A stretch of DNA of 64,000 bases from Scytolyngbya sp. HA4215-MV1 (GCA_019359045.1 JAHHIA010000004.1:186001-250000); one strand, 5' to 3'. Shown: positions 43,285 to 52,618, counted from the stretch's first letter. Made by a program: numbers and translations. Notes: generated by a model from the letters alone, not told the origin.

Positions 43285-44244
43285 CTACCGAACGACACCC
43301 AACTTCAGGAGCTCTTGAGGAGACGCCAGCAAGTCAATTCCCACAAAGAAAATCTTACCTTCGGGATTGAGCAGGAATCGCCATGCCAGGTTGATGCCAA
43401 CACTATCGCTGAACCAGGGAGTTTGCACTTTTCCCGCCACTTTAATTTGGGTGAATCCACCTTCGGCTGGCTCCGAAATCCCTTCCGCTGGTAGCAGCTT
43501 TAGTCCATAACATTCTTCGCGCATGTACGCGAGAATGTTTTCCTGACCAACGATCGGCTCCTGAAAAGGAGGTTTCAGGGCACCCTCTTCAGCAAATAAA
43601 GCCACAGCTGCCTGGAAGTCAAAAGCATTCATATGGTTCATGTAGCTTAGGACAGTTACATTCTTAATGCCTTTAATGTTGACCTTGGTTTGCAGTGCAG
43701 ACTCTTGAGGTGGAACTACAGGCTCTTTGACTTTTGGCGTGTGCCCCGTTGGAGCATACCCCATATTGATGACTACATCCTGGAATACAGTAAGTTGCTG
43801 TCCGCCTTCGAGTTGACGCATGGCTTGGAACAAATCGGATGCCTTTTCAGACATCTGATAGCCGACTGGAATGGGAGCTACGATTCCCTGTTTCATCCAA
43901 TCGCTTAACTGATACCAGAAGCCCAACTTCACATTGGTGCCAAATGACGAATAGGTTTGGCAAATAGGCGTATCTGTATGATTAACCAAATCACACATCA
44001 CCTGGGTTTGCTCCAAAGCTGGCATTTGTTTGATTTGGGTAAGGACGTTGTCTGCGAAGGCCATATTGACAACCTGCATAGCAGCGGGAGTAATCGTAAC
44101 GCCCATTTCGGTGTAGGTAAACCAAAGCAACGCCAACTGATCTTCCGCACTGAGCTGATTGAATGATTTCACAGTCTCTGGAACTGCTTCAGCAACTTGA
44201 GTGTCAGGAAAAATGACGCGAGCCGAATTAAGAGTAAACGACAT
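43285..44244 (-). CDS. ocp: Orange carotenoid protein
   Basis: A 319-residue OCP, the blue-green-light-activated, ketocarotenoid-binding quencher of phycobilisomes. The start at 44244 (MSFTLNSA) has GGAGG upstream. Carotenoid contacts Tyr44, Trp110, Tyr201 and Trp288 are all in place, as is Glu244. Arg155, which in Synechocystis OCP pairs with Glu244 and is needed for phycobilisome binding, is Gln155 here, and Trp101 is Phe. No fluorescence recovery protein gene is seen nearby. It heads a block of light- and nutrient-stress genes on the minus strand. Confidence 0.95.
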   Translation of the reverse strand: MSFTLNSARVIFPDTQVAEAVPETVKSFNQLSAEDQLALLWFTYTEMGVTITPAAMQVVNMAFADNVLTQIKQMPALEQTQVMCDLVNHTDTPICQTYSSFGTNVKLGFWYQLSDWMKQGIVAPIPVGYQMSEKASDLFQAMRQLEGGQQLTVFQDVVINMGYAPTGHTPKVKEPVVPPQESALQTKVNIKGIKNVTVLSYMNHMNAFDFQAAVALFAEEGALKPPFQEPIVGQENILAYMREECYGLKLLPAEGISEPAEGGFTQIKVAGKVQTPWFSDSVGINLAWRFLLNPEGKIFFVGIDLLASPQELLKLGVVR

Positions 44245-44645
44245 AATCAAAGCCTCCAAAAAAGTGGGAGTTTAGAAACATAAAAATAGATAAGTGGATG
44301 GGTTGATTGAAATCCGGGATGGGTTAGCGTTAGCGAAGCGATGCCAAAAGACCGTTAGCGTAACCCATGCGGAAATTGGGTTGAGGCATGCAACCAACCT
44401 TATATTTAATTGCACCTAGCTACTTATCACAATTGGATACATTGGGGCATGGATGAAGTGCTCATAGCCTTAACAGAGGAGTAGGCAGAACCCACTCCTC
44501 TGACAAGAACTCAAAATAGCAATCTTGGACGACTTGTGAGAGTCAAATCTATTGGAGGAGAGTTCCAGGAACCCCTCTCTCTCAATTCAACCAGATTCGC
44601 TATGGAGTGATAAAATCCAACCGCATTCGCTATTTAAGCGTTTGC
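44245..44645. repeat. Intergenic region with GGGTTAGCG palindromic repeat
   Basis: 400 bases without a gene. 44318-44400 is a member of the GATGGGTTAGCGTTAGCG...GTAACCCATGCGG family, with a 25-base insert containing GCGAAGCGATGCC. The OCP promoter must lie here, but no clear boxes are visible. Confidence 0.5.
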
Positions 44646-45047
44646 TTACGCAGGCATCAAAACAGCATCAATGATATGGATGACACCGTTGTCAGCTGCC
44701 ACATCAGCAGTTGTGACCATGGAATTGTTCACCTTAACGCCGTGAGAGGCATCGATTTTTACATCTGATCCTTCAACGGTTGTCGCTGACTTCAGCTTCG
44801 TAACATCTGCCGCCATCACCTTGCCTGAGACAACGTGGTAGGTCAGAATTTTCTTGAGTTGGGGAATGTCTTTGAGTAGTCCATCCACCGTGCCTGCTGG
44901 CAATTTGGCAAATGCCTCATCCGTGGGTGCAAACACTGTGAATGGTCCCGTCCCTTTAAGGGTATCGACCAAGCCAGCAGCTTTGACGGCAGCAACCAGG
45001 GTGCTGAAAGAACCAGCCTTAACGGCAGTATCAACAATATCAGCCAT
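44646..45047 (-). CDS. Fasciclin (FAS1) domain protein
   Basis: A 133-residue single FAS1 domain. Signatures are [35 protein letters not shown], and the second box [16 protein letters not shown], ending [13 protein letters not shown]. There is no signal peptide when started at 45047 (MADIVDT), which has AGGTGA six bases upstream; an in-frame ATG three codons earlier is less likely. FAS1 domains mediate adhesion in many organisms; the cytoplasmic cyanobacterial versions have no settled role. Confidence 0.9.
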   Translation of the reverse strand: MADIVDTAVKAGSFSTLVAAVKAAGLVDTLKGTGPFTVFAPTDEAFAKLPAGTVDGLLKDIPQLKKILTYHVVSGKVMAADVTKLKSATTVEGSDVKIDASHGVKVNNSMVTTADVAADNGVIHIIDAVLMPA

Positions 45048-45196
45048 GTATTTCACCTAGTTTGTGTCATTTGTTAACTTCGTCGTTTGTTAACGATTAT
45101 CTGCTAACACTCACTAGTATAACGGATTACCGTTTGACAATACGTTTAATTAATTAATTAAATTACGTAGTATTCTCAATAGAGCTTCTATCAATT

Positions 45197-45221
45197 AAAG
45201 ACTGGCAGAATGCCAGTCTTT
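45197..45221 (-). terminator. Hairpin terminator after the PII-like gene
   Basis: A perfect 11-base-pair stem (AAAGACTGGCA / TGCCAGTCTTT) with a three-base loop, about 80 bases after the PII-like stop on the minus strand, ending in TTTAATTG. Confidence 0.7.
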
Positions 45222-45298
45222 ATCAGTGAGTTTCTATTTCATTGTCAGTAGCAGTGATTGAGCAATAAAATTCTCTAAGATATTGTTTTAACCAAGTC

Positions 45299-45598
45299 CT
45301 AGTCAAACAAACCATCTACGGTTTGTCGAAACGCAATCAAGGCATGAGTCGTCTGAAAGGGTTTGAGTTCTTTGAGCAGTTGCTCACAGGTCTCTGAATC
45401 AACAATAGTGGTGATCTCGATGTTGGTGTTATAGCCAGCCATATCACCCATGCGTCGTCCATGGCTTCCGGCGCCCTGCGCCGGAATAAGCGTATAGCCA
45501 GACACACCGATTTGTGTCAGCAGTTGAATTAGACGATCCTGTAGAACCGCTTCACCAATAATCGTGACGAGAATACCCTGAGTTAAAGAAGAAGACAT
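45299..45598 (-). CDS. PII-like protein (SbtB-like group)
   Basis: A 99-residue protein with the ferredoxin-like PII fold. ILVTIIGEAVLQDRLIQLL is the first strand-helix. GVSGYTLIPAQGAGSHGRRM is the start of the T-loop in a form close to SbtB, the carbon-sensing PII-like protein, rather than GlnB (no uridylylation YGF motif). NIEITTIVDSETCEQLL and a final HALIAF strand follow. It starts at 45598, with GGAG eight bases upstream. It lies just downstream of ftsH on the same strand. Ligand and partner are unknown; there is no sbtA nearby. Confidence 0.7.
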   Translation of the reverse strand: MSSSLTQGILVTIIGEAVLQDRLIQLLTQIGVSGYTLIPAQGAGSHGRRMGDMAGYNTNIEITTIVDSETCEQLLKELKPFQTTHALIAFRQTVDGLFD

Positions 45599-45802
45599 AA
45601 GATACTCCAAGTTGAGTTAGAACATTGAATGAGTCGGACATCCGTGGTGCTTCTGTGGCTTGTGTCAGAGAGTCAGGATGGTGATTTCCGATGCTCTCCG
45701 ACACATCCCTCGTCTTAAATGACGGCGTTGCTGATTCTAGGTATGAATTTGGAGTTGTGTGAATTGAAACTTCTTCCAATTCACACTGCGATTCAGCACC
45801 AC

Positions 45803-47665
45803 TTAAATGACTGGCATCGCCTGAACCTGGCTGAGTAACTGATGAAGTTTCTCGCCTTCGATCGCTTCGGTTTCCAAAAGTTGCATTGTGATGGTTTCCA
45901 TCAAATCCCGGTTGTGTTTGATCGTCTCCAATGCTTGTTGGTGGGCAGCTTCGACAATTTCTTTGACCTCACGATCGATTGCCTGGGCAGTTTCCTCACT
46001 CATAGAACGACGGGCATTGGGCATCCCATCATTCAAAAACATTGGTCGTGTACCTTGCTGGTATGCTACTGGACCGAGGATTTTGCTCATGCCGAAGGTT
46101 GTCACCATTTGCTCAGCTAAGTCAGTAGCTCGTTGCAAATCATTGGATGCACCAGTGGTAATGCTGTTAAACACAATTTCTTCCGCCGATCGTCCCCCCA
46201 GTAACGTAGCAATCTGTCCCCGCAATTCTGCTTCATCCATCAAAAATCGATCTTCTGTGGGCAATTGCAGGGTATACCCCAGGGCTGCCATCCCACGGGA
46301 GACAATGGAGATTTTTTCGATCCGACCACTCCCCGGCATCAGTTGACCGACCAGAGCATGACCAACTTCGTGATAGGCAACGATTTTCTTTTCCTTCTCG
46401 TTGAGGACGCGGCTTTTCTTTTCCAGTCCAGCCACCACCCGCTCGATCGCCTCGGCGAAGTCTGTCTGCGCTACTGCCTGTCGCCCGTTACGCGCTGCCA
46501 ACAGCGCCGCTTCATTCACCAAGTTTGCTAGGTCTGCTCCGGCAAAGCCAGGGGTCCGGGTCGCGATCGCCCTCAAATCTACATCCTCACCCAACTTCAC
46601 TTTCTGGGCATGGATTTTGAGAATCGCTTCTCGTCCAGACAAAGCTGGGCGATCGACCAACACTTGTCGATCAAACCGTCCCGGTCGCAGAAGCGCAGGA
46701 TCGAGGATTTCAGGACGATTGGTGGCTGCCAACACAATCACAGTAGCATCTTCCACTGCAAAGCCGTCCATCTCAGACAGTAACTGGTTCAGCGTCTGTT
46801 CCCGCTCATCATTGCCGCCGTAGAAGCCGCTAGTACTGCGCGATTTACCGATCGCATCTAGCTCATCGATAAACACAATACAGGGAGCCTGCTTCTTGGC
46901 TTGCTCAAACAGATCTCGCACTCGAGAAGACCCCACACCGACAAACATTTCCACAAACTCAGAACCAGAAATACTGAAAAACGGAACTCCTGCTTCTCCG
47001 GCAACCGCCTTTGCCAATAGGGTTTTCCCTGTCCCTGGTGGACCCACCAGCAGCACACCCTTGGGAATTCGCGCCCCAATCTGGGTATAACGTCCTGGCG
47101 TTTTGAGGAAATCCACAATCTCAACTAATTCAGCCTTGGCTTCTTCCACACCTGCCACATCCGTAAAAGTGGTCTTGGCGGATTCTCCTTCAACATAGAC
47201 CTTGGCTTTACTTTTGCCGATCGAGAGCATTCCCTGAGCGCCACCACCACCGCGACGCGCAAAAAACTGCCAAATCCCCACAAAAATTAGCGGGGGAATC
47301 ACCCAGCCCAATAAACTTGTTAGCCAACCATTCTTGGGCGGTGGAGCCGCCGCAAATTCAACACCCTTTTCTTCGAGCAACTTGGGCAAACCTAAATCAA
47401 AGATAGGGGTGGTTGAGAACACTTGCCCAACCTGGTCACCGCTGGTTTTTAGCTGGAATTGAATTTGATTTTGTCCCACTTGCACACGTGCAACATCGCC
47501 TTCTTCCACCTGGTGAATAAACAGGCTGTAAGGAACACCGGGAATCTGAGAACCTAATACCAAAGGCAATATGAAATTGGCAATTAGAAGTCCCGCTCCT
47601 AGTGCCAAAAAAATATTACTAATTAAACGAGAACGGGGAGGAGTCGGTTGGTCTTTAATTGGCAT
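45803..47665 (-). CDS. ftsH: Membrane-bound AAA+ metalloprotease FtsH
   Basis: A 620-residue FtsH, the hexameric protease that removes damaged membrane proteins, including photosystem II D1 in cyanobacteria. Two transmembrane helices (about 17-38 and 115-133) flank the lumenal domain. The AAA+ module has [13 protein letters not shown] and IDELDAIG, with the SRH region [18 protein letters not shown]. The protease site is HEVGH with a downstream Asp. Which of the four cyanobacterial FtsH types this is cannot be fixed. Its setting among OCP, NblA and Hli genes suggests stress-linked turnover. Confidence 0.96.
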   Translation of the reverse strand: MPIKDQPTPPRSRLISNIFLALGAGLLIANFILPLVLGSQIPGVPYSLFIHQVEEGDVARVQVGQNQIQFQLKTSGDQVGQVFSTTPIFDLGLPKLLEEKGVEFAAAPPPKNGWLTSLLGWVIPPLIFVGIWQFFARRGGGGAQGMLSIGKSKAKVYVEGESAKTTFTDVAGVEEAKAELVEIVDFLKTPGRYTQIGARIPKGVLLVGPPGTGKTLLAKAVAGEAGVPFFSISGSEFVEMFVGVGSSRVRDLFEQAKKQAPCIVFIDELDAIGKSRSTSGFYGGNDEREQTLNQLLSEMDGFAVEDATVIVLAATNRPEILDPALLRPGRFDRQVLVDRPALSGREAILKIHAQKVKLGEDVDLRAIATRTPGFAGADLANLVNEAALLAARNGRQAVAQTDFAEAIERVVAGLEKKSRVLNEKEKKIVAYHEVGHALVGQLMPGSGRIEKISIVSRGMAALGYTLQLPTEDRFLMDEAELRGQIATLLGGRSAEEIVFNSITTGASNDLQRATDLAEQMVTTFGMSKILGPVAYQQGTRPMFLNDGMPNARRSMSEETAQAIDREVKEIVEAAHQQALETIKHNRDLMETITMQLLETEAIEGEKLHQLLSQVQAMPVI

Positions 47666-48020
47666 AATGATTACCCATTTTTTCTAAAGTTTCTTCTGGA
47701 CGTAGAGATGCAGAGTAGAGCGCTCAAAGGATTGCATCATGCCTTTGCAAAAATGCACTAATGCTTGCAAAACAAAGGTACGAGCGTCAAATCGATGATC
47801 ATTTTGTAGGGAGATCGATCGGGTTTTACATTGTCATCGGCATATGGATAGACATGGGTTGGCGACTCATCGAGTTGAAAAGCAGCAATCAACGAATGTT
47901 TTTGGAGGATAGGCATTGCCCACAAAATCCTGTTCTATCAATTTTTCACTCTTTGGCAAACAGTTTCCGTCGTTAGGTTGGCGGCATCAAGCCGTTCCCT
48001 AGTTGCTTTATCCTGGCTCA
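47666..48020. other. Intergenic region upstream of ftsH
   Basis: 355 bases. The plus-strand frame at 47761-47976 lacks a ribosome site and protein-like sequence, and I reject it. It should contain the ftsH promoter; no clear motif is visible. Confidence 0.45.
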
Positions 48021-48206
48021 TTAGCTCCCAGCCTTTACCAGCGATCGAATCAGATTCTCTTTCACCATTAATTGGCGAGTAATTTCTAAGAAGCTTGTGC
48101 GTAATTCTTCCGTAGAAGCTTGATTGGCGAGGTGGGTATAGCGAGCCAGTATAAACTGCTGTTCAAGTGTTAATTCAAAGTCGTGAGCGGTAAGTTTGGG
48201 TAGCAT
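48021..48206 (-). CDS. nblA: NblA-family phycobilisome degradation protein 1
   Basis: A 61-residue NblA/Ycf18 protein, the adaptor that brings Clp protease to phycobilisomes during nutrient starvation. FELTLEQQFILARYTHLANQ and the MVKENLIRSLVK C-terminus match the family. AAGGA lies nine bases before the ATG. It lies upstream of ftsH on the same strand, about 350 bases away. A diverged second member is at 49778-49975. Confidence 0.88.
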   Translation of the reverse strand: MLPKLTAHDFELTLEQQFILARYTHLANQASTEELRTSFLEITRQLMVKENLIRSLVKAGS

Positions 48207-48412
48207 GGATCATGTCCTTATTTGAGGATTCCAAAACGATTGAGCGAATGTTCTCGTAGGCATTTTTTCCTTTATCGCGATCGTTACCTGAGCATGACAA
48301 TCAGTTCTGAGTGTTGTAGCCTAACCAGTTTATAAGCTTGAGAAAAATAAGAGCTTTGCAGAAAGGCGATTCTAATGAACTGTAAATCTTCAAGGATGTC
48401 TCATCTCCGTTA

Positions 48413-48530
48413 CTAAGTAGCTGGGCTAAATTAAATTGAAGATGTTTTTGGGGGTAGAGGGGGTAAAACCCCCTGCCTGGGGGCGCAGCCCCAAAGCCCT
48501 TTCTTGCAATTAATTAGGGCTACCTACTTA
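48413..48530. mobile_element. MITE-like element with GC-rich hairpin core, copy 2
   Basis: An inverted, near-identical copy of 10044-10160, with ends CTAAGTAGCTGGGCT and AGGGCTACCTACTTAG. Internal arms GGGGTAGAGGGGG and GGGGCGCAGCCCC form hairpins. Confidence 0.7.
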
Positions 48531-49065
48531 GCGTGGCAGAACGCTGTTTCATTTTTGGGTTGATTCGGTTGACTACGACATGAAAAGTAATCGTATTCAA
48601 TTTCTACATTTCAGTGCCAAACGAGAAACGGTGAACGATCGTCCATCAAGAGCTATTGTTTTGAGAGCATCCCACTTCTGCAATCCTCACCCTAAATCCC
48701 CGTGCTCTAGCGAAGCCATGCCGATAGGCTATACGCAGCACTGCTCTAGAAAAAAGGAAGACTAGACTTTGGGGCGTAAGTTAGGCAACCATTCTGAGGG
48801 AGTTATATGTACACCGTGGCTTTTTAAGGTAGGGAGAATCTCAAAGAATCTAATCTCTGACCTGAGATTTGTATATACACCGTGGCCCAGAGCGGGAGAA
48901 GACTTTGAATGGATAAACGCCTTGCTCAGGAAAGCTGGAACCGAGGTGTTTGCACCCTCCATAAAAGTTGAACTCCCATCGATTCACTGAATTGGAAAAA
49001 ATGGGAGATCCAAACAGGCTAGAAATGATTAACTTCGAAAAACCTGGTCGGAAAAGCATTCAAGA
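48531..49065. repeat. Repeat-filled intergenic region
   Basis: Contains the CTAGCGAAGCCATGCCGATAGG core (48712-48755), the TTTGGGGCGTAAGTTAGGC element (48768-48806) and two diverged copies of the TGTACACCGTGGC / TGAGATTTGTATATACACC unit seen in tandem at 24 kb. Short frames here are repeat-derived. No gene is called. Confidence 0.55.
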
Positions 49066-49443
49066 TTATCCGATCGCAGCATAGGTTCCGTCGATCGGAT
49101 AGTTGGCAGTTTTCCAAGCAGTTAAGCCACCTACGAGTTCAGCAACATGCTGATATCCGGCATCACGCAGTTCAGACGCGGCTTCAGCAGTCTGCTCATC
49201 CGTCTCACCATAAACATAGATGTCACGAACCAGCTCAAGGCTAGCACGGGCACGGGCAACCAGTTCATTTAGGGGCATCACGATCGCTCCCATAATGTGA
49301 CCCGTATTGAAAGCGTTTCTATCTCTCACATCAACAATGGTTAGGGCAGGTTCGCCCCAATCCAGTCGATCTTTCAAGGCACCCACGCAGGATCTATCCT
49401 GTATCGCTTTAGGGACGACAATCGATCGCAAAAACTTAGCCAT
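49066..49443 (-). CDS. Rhodanese-like domain protein without catalytic cysteine
   Basis: A 125-residue single rhodanese fold. TIVDVRDRNAFNTGHIMGAI is the CH2A-type motif, and DIYVYGETDEQTAEAASEL is the active-site loop, where glycine stands in place of the sulfur-carrying cysteine. It therefore should not transfer sulfur and may act as a binding or regulatory domain. GGTGA precedes the ATG. It sits directly downstream of the Hli gene on the same strand. Confidence 0.85.
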   Translation of the reverse strand: MAKFLRSIVVPKAIQDRSCVGALKDRLDWGEPALTIVDVRDRNAFNTGHIMGAIVMPLNELVARARASLELVRDIYVYGETDEQTAEAASELRDAGYQHVAELVGGLTAWKTANYPIDGTYAAIG

Positions 49444-49531
49444 TATTTCACCAAAAGCGAGTGGTTAGTGCTGGCTGAGCTAACCACAAGAGATGGTTAA
49501 CCCAATCAGCTGAATGAGTGAGTGGGTTGAT

Positions 49532-49708
49532 TTACAACACATTCCAGAAGTGAAGGATGCCCTGACCCGAAAATAGTTCGATCAGGAGAACAGACGCGAA
49601 ACCAAGCATTGCAAAACGACCATTCCAAGTCTCAGCTTGGGGAGTAAATCCCCAAATCCAAGCATTGCGATCGATAGAAGTGGGAAATCTTTTGGTAGAA
49701 CTTGTCAT
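49532..49708 (-). CDS. hli: High-light-inducible protein (Hli/Scp)
   Basis: A 58-residue one-helix chlorophyll-binding protein, too short for usual gene-length cut-offs. Residues 19-35 read [17 protein letters not shown], containing the ExxNxRxAM chlorophyll motif, followed by the rest of the membrane helix ([15 protein letters not shown]) and ending HFWNVL. The ATG at 49708 has GGAG upstream. Hli proteins protect photosystem II assembly and chlorophyll recycling under excess light. It lies between the second NblA gene and the rhodanese-like gene. Confidence 0.93.
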   Translation of the reverse strand: MTSSTKRFPTSIDRNAWIWGFTPQAETWNGRFAMLGFASVLLIELFSGQGILHFWNVL

Positions 49709-49777
49709 GAGAGTAACTCCAAGTTTTGGGGTGATAGGAATTGATTGAAGCGTGAAGCATGAGCATGACTTGCCAGT

Positions 49778-49975
49778 TTAAAGCGAAGCAAAGTCTGAAC
49801 CCAATCTCCATTCCTGTTTCAAAATCTGCTGAAACATGATTTTCTGAAGCATCATGAGCTTGTACTGTTCGATGAGGAATTCTTGCGCTTGTTCGCGGGA
49901 CATCAGCTTTACCTGGTCTGCAAAGCCTCTAAGATTGAATTCCTGCTCTAAAGTCAGTTCGTCCATCTCGTCCAT
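49778..49975 (-). CDS. nblA: NblA-family phycobilisome degradation protein 2
   Basis: A 65-residue NblA/Ycf18 protein. ELTLEQEFNLRGFADQVKLM and SREQAQEFLIEQYKLMM are the family core. The C-terminus (QQILKQEWRLGSDFASL) is longer and differs from the first copy. GGAG lies eight bases before the ATG. Cyanobacteria often carry two or more nblA genes with different regulation. Confidence 0.87.
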   Translation of the reverse strand: MDEMDELTLEQEFNLRGFADQVKLMSREQAQEFLIEQYKLMMLQKIMFQQILKQEWRLGSDFASL

Positions 49976-50477
49976 AGCATCTCCAATGACCCAATTTGGG
50001 TAAATAATGTGAGCCTGACAATCAACTAATCGTCTTGAAACTTTGTTCTGAAGTGGATAGGGCTTGTTCCATTGGTTGCGTAGGCTCTAGGTTGTCATTA
50101 CTAGGAACAGCTCTAGGCATCACCTGTTACACCATGTAAACTAATATAACAAAATATTGAGGATAATTACCTAAGATACCCAATTAGGGTAAAGAAGTTT
50201 TTTCAGAGTCGATAGAGGTTGATAGTCCGTCAGGATAGAGTTGAGGGGTGACTCAAATCTACAAAAACCATTTTTGCGATGTTTTGGGGATTTTTAAACT
50301 CTCAAAACAGTCTTGACAGACCACTAGTACTTTGGGGTGTAAGTTAAGCAACTATTTTGAGGGAGTTAGGAGTCATTCCTATCCCACGGGCTTCTGGAAT
50401 GACCGATCGCGGCGCAGTGATTTCAACCAGCTTGCACTAGAGACCGTAGATTCTAGGCATTGCTTTATGGAAAGAAG
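49976..50477. repeat. Intergenic region with one dispersed repeat
   Basis: 50331-50370 is a copy of TTTGGGGYGTAAGTTARGCA..., as at 11594 and 48768. The rest is AT-rich, presumably the nblA promoter region. The plus-strand frame at 50332-50619 starts inside the repeat and is rejected. Confidence 0.45.
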
Positions 50478-50603
50478 TCATCCCCTCTCCTCGAGGTCTG
50501 CTCTGATTAAAGGAAGGGGTAGACATAAGGCGATCGTGCTAACGCAAGCAAACAAAACCAGTAGTTTAACTGGCAACGCAGCATCAATATTGGAAGCACT
50601 CAT
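50478..50603 (-). CDS. Possible 41-residue single-helix membrane protein
   Basis: From the ATG at 50603 (AGGAA about 11 bases upstream) the product is 41 residues with one hydrophobic helix (LPVKLLVLFACVSTIALCLP, residues 10-29) and a charged tail RADLEERG. The composition resembles small photosynthetic membrane subunits, but I do not recognise it. The hairpin terminator at 50686-50723 separates it from the next upstream gene. Coding status is uncertain. Confidence 0.4.
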   Translation of the reverse strand: MSASNIDAALPVKLLVLFACVSTIALCLPLPLIRADLEERG

Positions 50604-50685
50604 ATTGAAATTTTCCTGAATATTTAGAGATGACTCTTTCACTCTGACAAAGCCATGTTCCATTTGTTGGGTTATTTGATTGATT

Positions 50686-50723
50686 AAAAAAATCCCACCT
50701 ACTTATCTTAAATAAGTGGTGGG
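50686..50723 (-). terminator. Strong rho-independent terminator
   Basis: On the minus strand, CCCACCACTTAT...ATAAGTAGGTGGG folds into a 12-base-pair stem with one bulge, followed by ATTTTTTT. It sits 67 bases after the stop of the 41-residue basic protein gene. Confidence 0.8.
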
Positions 50724-50789
50724 CGTCTAAAATAATCGAGAGGTCACATTTACCGAGGAAAAACAAGGCCAAAAGACATCAGCAAAATT

Positions 50790-50915
50790 CTATTTTGTAT
50801 TGTCCGAGAGTAGCTCTGCTATCTTGCCAATAGGCACTTCAAAGCTTGTTTTATGCTTGGCAAAGAGTCCTTTTGGTTTTTTGGATTCTCTGTTGCCTTT
50901 TTGTTTCTTTGACAT
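50790..50915 (-). CDS. Small basic conserved-type protein (41 aa)
   Basis: Too short for usual cut-offs. It begins MSKKQKGNRESKKPKG and ends IGKIAELLSDNTK. The lysine-rich MSKK-KGN-E-KKPK start recurs in small proteins of many bacteria as far as I recall. GGAG lies about seven bases before the ATG, and a strong terminator follows. The function is unknown. Confidence 0.6.
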   Translation of the reverse strand: MSKKQKGNRESKKPKGLFAKHKTSFEVPIGKIAELLSDNTK

Positions 50916-51136
50916 CACGCTTCTCCAGTTATTTTAAAACATTAACCGCAGATGATGCTATTTTTAACGGCGTTATTCAGATGAATGGCACCGTTAAGTA
51001 GATAGCCTGAATAAGTTCCCGGATAGGTTAGCGTTAGCGTAACCTATGCGGGCGTTGGGTTTCATGCCTCAACCAAACCTACACTTGTCTCTAACTTGAT
51101 GGAAACCCTCTACTTAATCAGCAACAGATTGTTGAT

Positions 51137-51424
51137 TCAGACCCCAAAGAAATTGGCAGATTCCAAGTAATCATTGTGCATTCTGCCATCTGGCATTTTT
51201 GCTCCTTGAAAATTGGCTCCACTGAGATTAGCCCCTCTCAAGGTCGTCCAATTAAAATTAGCGTTGCTGAGATCTGAATTGCTCAAATCTGCCCCGTTCA
51301 GATTTGCTCCAGTAAAGTCAACTCCACTCAAATTTGCTTGGATAAAATTCAGACCTTGCAAATCTTGCAATCTGAAATTTCTTTCCCCATCTGCATATCG
51401 TTTCAAAACTTCATTGGCATCCAT
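51137..51424 (-). CDS. Pentapeptide-repeat protein
   Basis: A 95-residue protein. After an N-terminal helix (DANEVLKRYADGERNF), residues about 22-80 are A(D/N)LXX pentapeptides (LQGLNFIQANLSGVDFTGAN..., LSNSDLSNANF), which form a right-handed quadrilateral beta-helix. It is very common in cyanobacteria, with unknown role. The start at 51424 (MDANEV) is typical; the frame extends 16 codons further. Confidence 0.88.
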   Translation of the reverse strand: MDANEVLKRYADGERNFRLQDLQGLNFIQANLSGVDFTGANLNGADLSNSDLSNANFNWTTLRGANLSGANFQGAKMPDGRMHNDYLESANFFGV

Positions 51425-51492
51425 ATTGGTGCCTCGCAACGTGTAGCGTTGTCGCTGTTTATATGCTTTCATTGTAGTTCATAATTCATGAC

Positions 51493-52287
51493 CTAACTAT
51501 GAATGGATTCAGAAGCATCAACCCATACTTTCATTTCAGTTAAGGTAATCGGTCCAAACTGGGTTGCCAGGGCAACATCTGCAGCATCTCGACCATAGGC
51601 GATCGCAATCCGATTCCCGCGTGGCTCTGGCTGGGTTGCATCAAAAGTATACCAGCGCCCCCCGACAAAGGCTTCAAACCAAGCGTGGAGATCCATGGGC
51701 TTTAGTTGGTAGAGATAACCAACCACCATACGGGTTGGAATGGTCAAACTCCGACATAATCCAATGCCTAGATGGACAAAATCACGGCATACGCCCATGC
51801 GGGTTTTTACCGTTTCCAGCGCGGATGTAGAAGCATTACTGGTGTCGTAGCGATACTCGATGTGAGTATGAATCCAACTCCGAATAGCTTCTACTTGATC
51901 GTAGGCAGACGCAATATCACCGATAATTTCGTTTGCTAAATGACCTAGCAAATCTGATTGGCAATAGCGGCTGGGTAAGAGGAACTGGAGGGTATAATCC
52001 GGTAATTCTTGAACGGGTACGAAGGCTGCACCTGGCTCAATATCAATGGCATCTGATGTCTCAACCGTGGCGGTGGTATGTACCTGAAACGTCCCTTGAG
52101 GGGTAATCAAACGTTGACATAGATTGCCGTAGCTGTCGATATATTCGACCCCTGAGACCGTTGGCTCAAACCGATATTCTTCTCGCACAACCCACTGCCC
52201 CAATCCACTGCGGGGTCGTAGCATCAAAATCAGTGGGGAAGGGGCGATCGCTTCAAACAAAAGATGACAGCCTACATTCAACTGCAT
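51493..52287 (-). CDS. Transglutaminase-like cysteine protease family protein
   Basis: A 264-residue protein with a beta-rich N-terminal domain (about 1-130) and a transglutaminase-like core. The catalytic triad is visible: Cys in RMGVCRDFVHLGIGLCR, His in MDLHAWFEAFVGG and Asp in WYTFDATQP. No signal peptide is present. GAGGGG lies before the ATG at 52287. Relatives are uncharacterised peptidases or amidases in bacteria. Confidence 0.88.
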   Translation of the reverse strand: MQLNVGCHLLFEAIAPSPLILMLRPRSGLGQWVVREEYRFEPTVSGVEYIDSYGNLCQRLITPQGTFQVHTTATVETSDAIDIEPGAAFVPVQELPDYTLQFLLPSRYCQSDLLGHLANEIIGDIASAYDQVEAIRSWIHTHIEYRYDTSNASTSALETVKTRMGVCRDFVHLGIGLCRSLTIPTRMVVGYLYQLKPMDLHAWFEAFVGGRWYTFDATQPEPRGNRIAIAYGRDAADVALATQFGPITLTEMKVWVDASESIHS

Positions 52288-52618
52288 AAGCCCCTCAATC
52301 CTCACAAAAGCGTTTATCTAGGGAGTATCGTTATTCTAGCGAATACCCTGTTGAACACTTCAGTTAAACACACTTGGATCAGGCTATATAGCTAAGATAT
52401 TTGGATTAGGAAAGGCTAGTTCTACCTCAGTTTGTCTTGTCCTGGCGTAGGGGCTTAGCATTTGGCTAAAAATCGATGCAATCTTGCAAAGAATATTGCC
52501 CGAATGCTAAGCCCTTAAAGGATTTGAGAGATCTAACATAAAATCCGCCAGAATGAGAGGAAGGCAGGGATCAAGGATGCTTTCCTACAAAAGGGTGGTG
52601 TCAGGAAATTATATTTTC
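52288..52618. repeat. Intergenic region with diverged palindromic repeat
   Basis: 52444-52522 is a degenerate member of the GTAGGGGCGYGGCATTCGG family (GCGTAGGGGCTTAGCATTTG ... CGAATGCTAAGCCC). No gene is seen. Confidence 0.45.

Noticed and set aside
47761-47976. 71-residue plus-strand frame upstream of ftsH
   Set aside because: No ribosome site, no recognisable motif, and it sits in the ftsH promoter region.
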